Shown here one piece after another: positions 14,271 through 14,296 of a stretch of 14,296 nt of DNA. The notes beneath the pieces were generated by a model. That model did not search any database, was not told where the DNA came from, and saw only the letters and a program-made list of their open reading frames with translations. The DNA is taken from the NCBI GenBank assembly GCA_900768535.1, contig CAAGDE010000019.1, positions 1 to 14,296 of the forward strand, given 5' to 3'. The stretch's first letter is position 1. Every line of letters begins with the position of its first letter. This DNA comes from Clostridia bacterium. Its GTDB lineage: Bacteria > Bacillota > Clostridia > Oscillospirales > CAG-272. The translations under genes and the position numbers were made by a program.

Positions 14271-14296
14271 ATACCCCCGACTGAAGCACCGGAAAG

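Overview
The window looks like chromosome from a Gram-positive, moderately GC-rich anaerobic Clostridia-type bacterium, most likely near the Oscillospiraceae/Ruminococcaceae. This is inferred from AGGAGG-type ribosome binding sites, several lipoprotein signal peptides with T/E/P-rich spacers, a ROK regulator beside a glycan operon, and small dispersed hairpin repeats. No rRNA or other taxonomic marker is present, so the placement is inference.

Left edge (1-1373): the start of a minus-strand IS5-type transposase with its own promoter abuts the 3' part of a large cell-surface protein gene. That protein has a GLUG-like motif, a repetitive beta-helix-like region, a Pro/Thr/Glu spacer and a Cys-containing C-terminal membrane anchor. 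The simplest reading is that an insertion sequence has broken the surface gene. Between this gene and the next (1374-1651) there is no gene. The stretch holds a hairpin and two inverted copies of a structured repeat of about 95 bp. A third copy lies at the right edge (14187-14270).

Centre (1652-11462): a ROK-family repressor (minus strand) is divergent from a tight six-gene operon on the plus strand. The operon encodes a class I mannose-6-phosphate isomerase, an endonuclease/exonuclease/phosphatase-fold lipoprotein, a cytoplasmic GH38 alpha-mannosidase, two tandem paralogous SGNH-hydrolase lipoproteins and a LacX-like aldose 1-epimerase. Gaps are -1, 25, 5, 16 and 4 bp. It reads as a mannose-glycan use operon: surface lipoproteins may trim ester or phospho groups, the mannosidase releases mannose inside the cell, and the epimerase and isomerase feed the sugar into glycolysis. 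No dedicated transporter lies in the operon.

Right (11463-14296): a terminator region and a strong sigma-A-type promoter lead into a two-gene operon, a cytoplasmic glycerophosphodiester phosphodiesterase overlapping an MFS transporter, closed by an intrinsic terminator. A stand-alone XRE-type regulator follows, and then the third repeat copy.

The most unusual signals are the repeat family, whose three copies keep two hairpins through compensatory base changes and each sit on the 3' side of a gene in that gene's orientation, and the co-transcribed set of three surface lipoproteins around an intracellular mannosidase.
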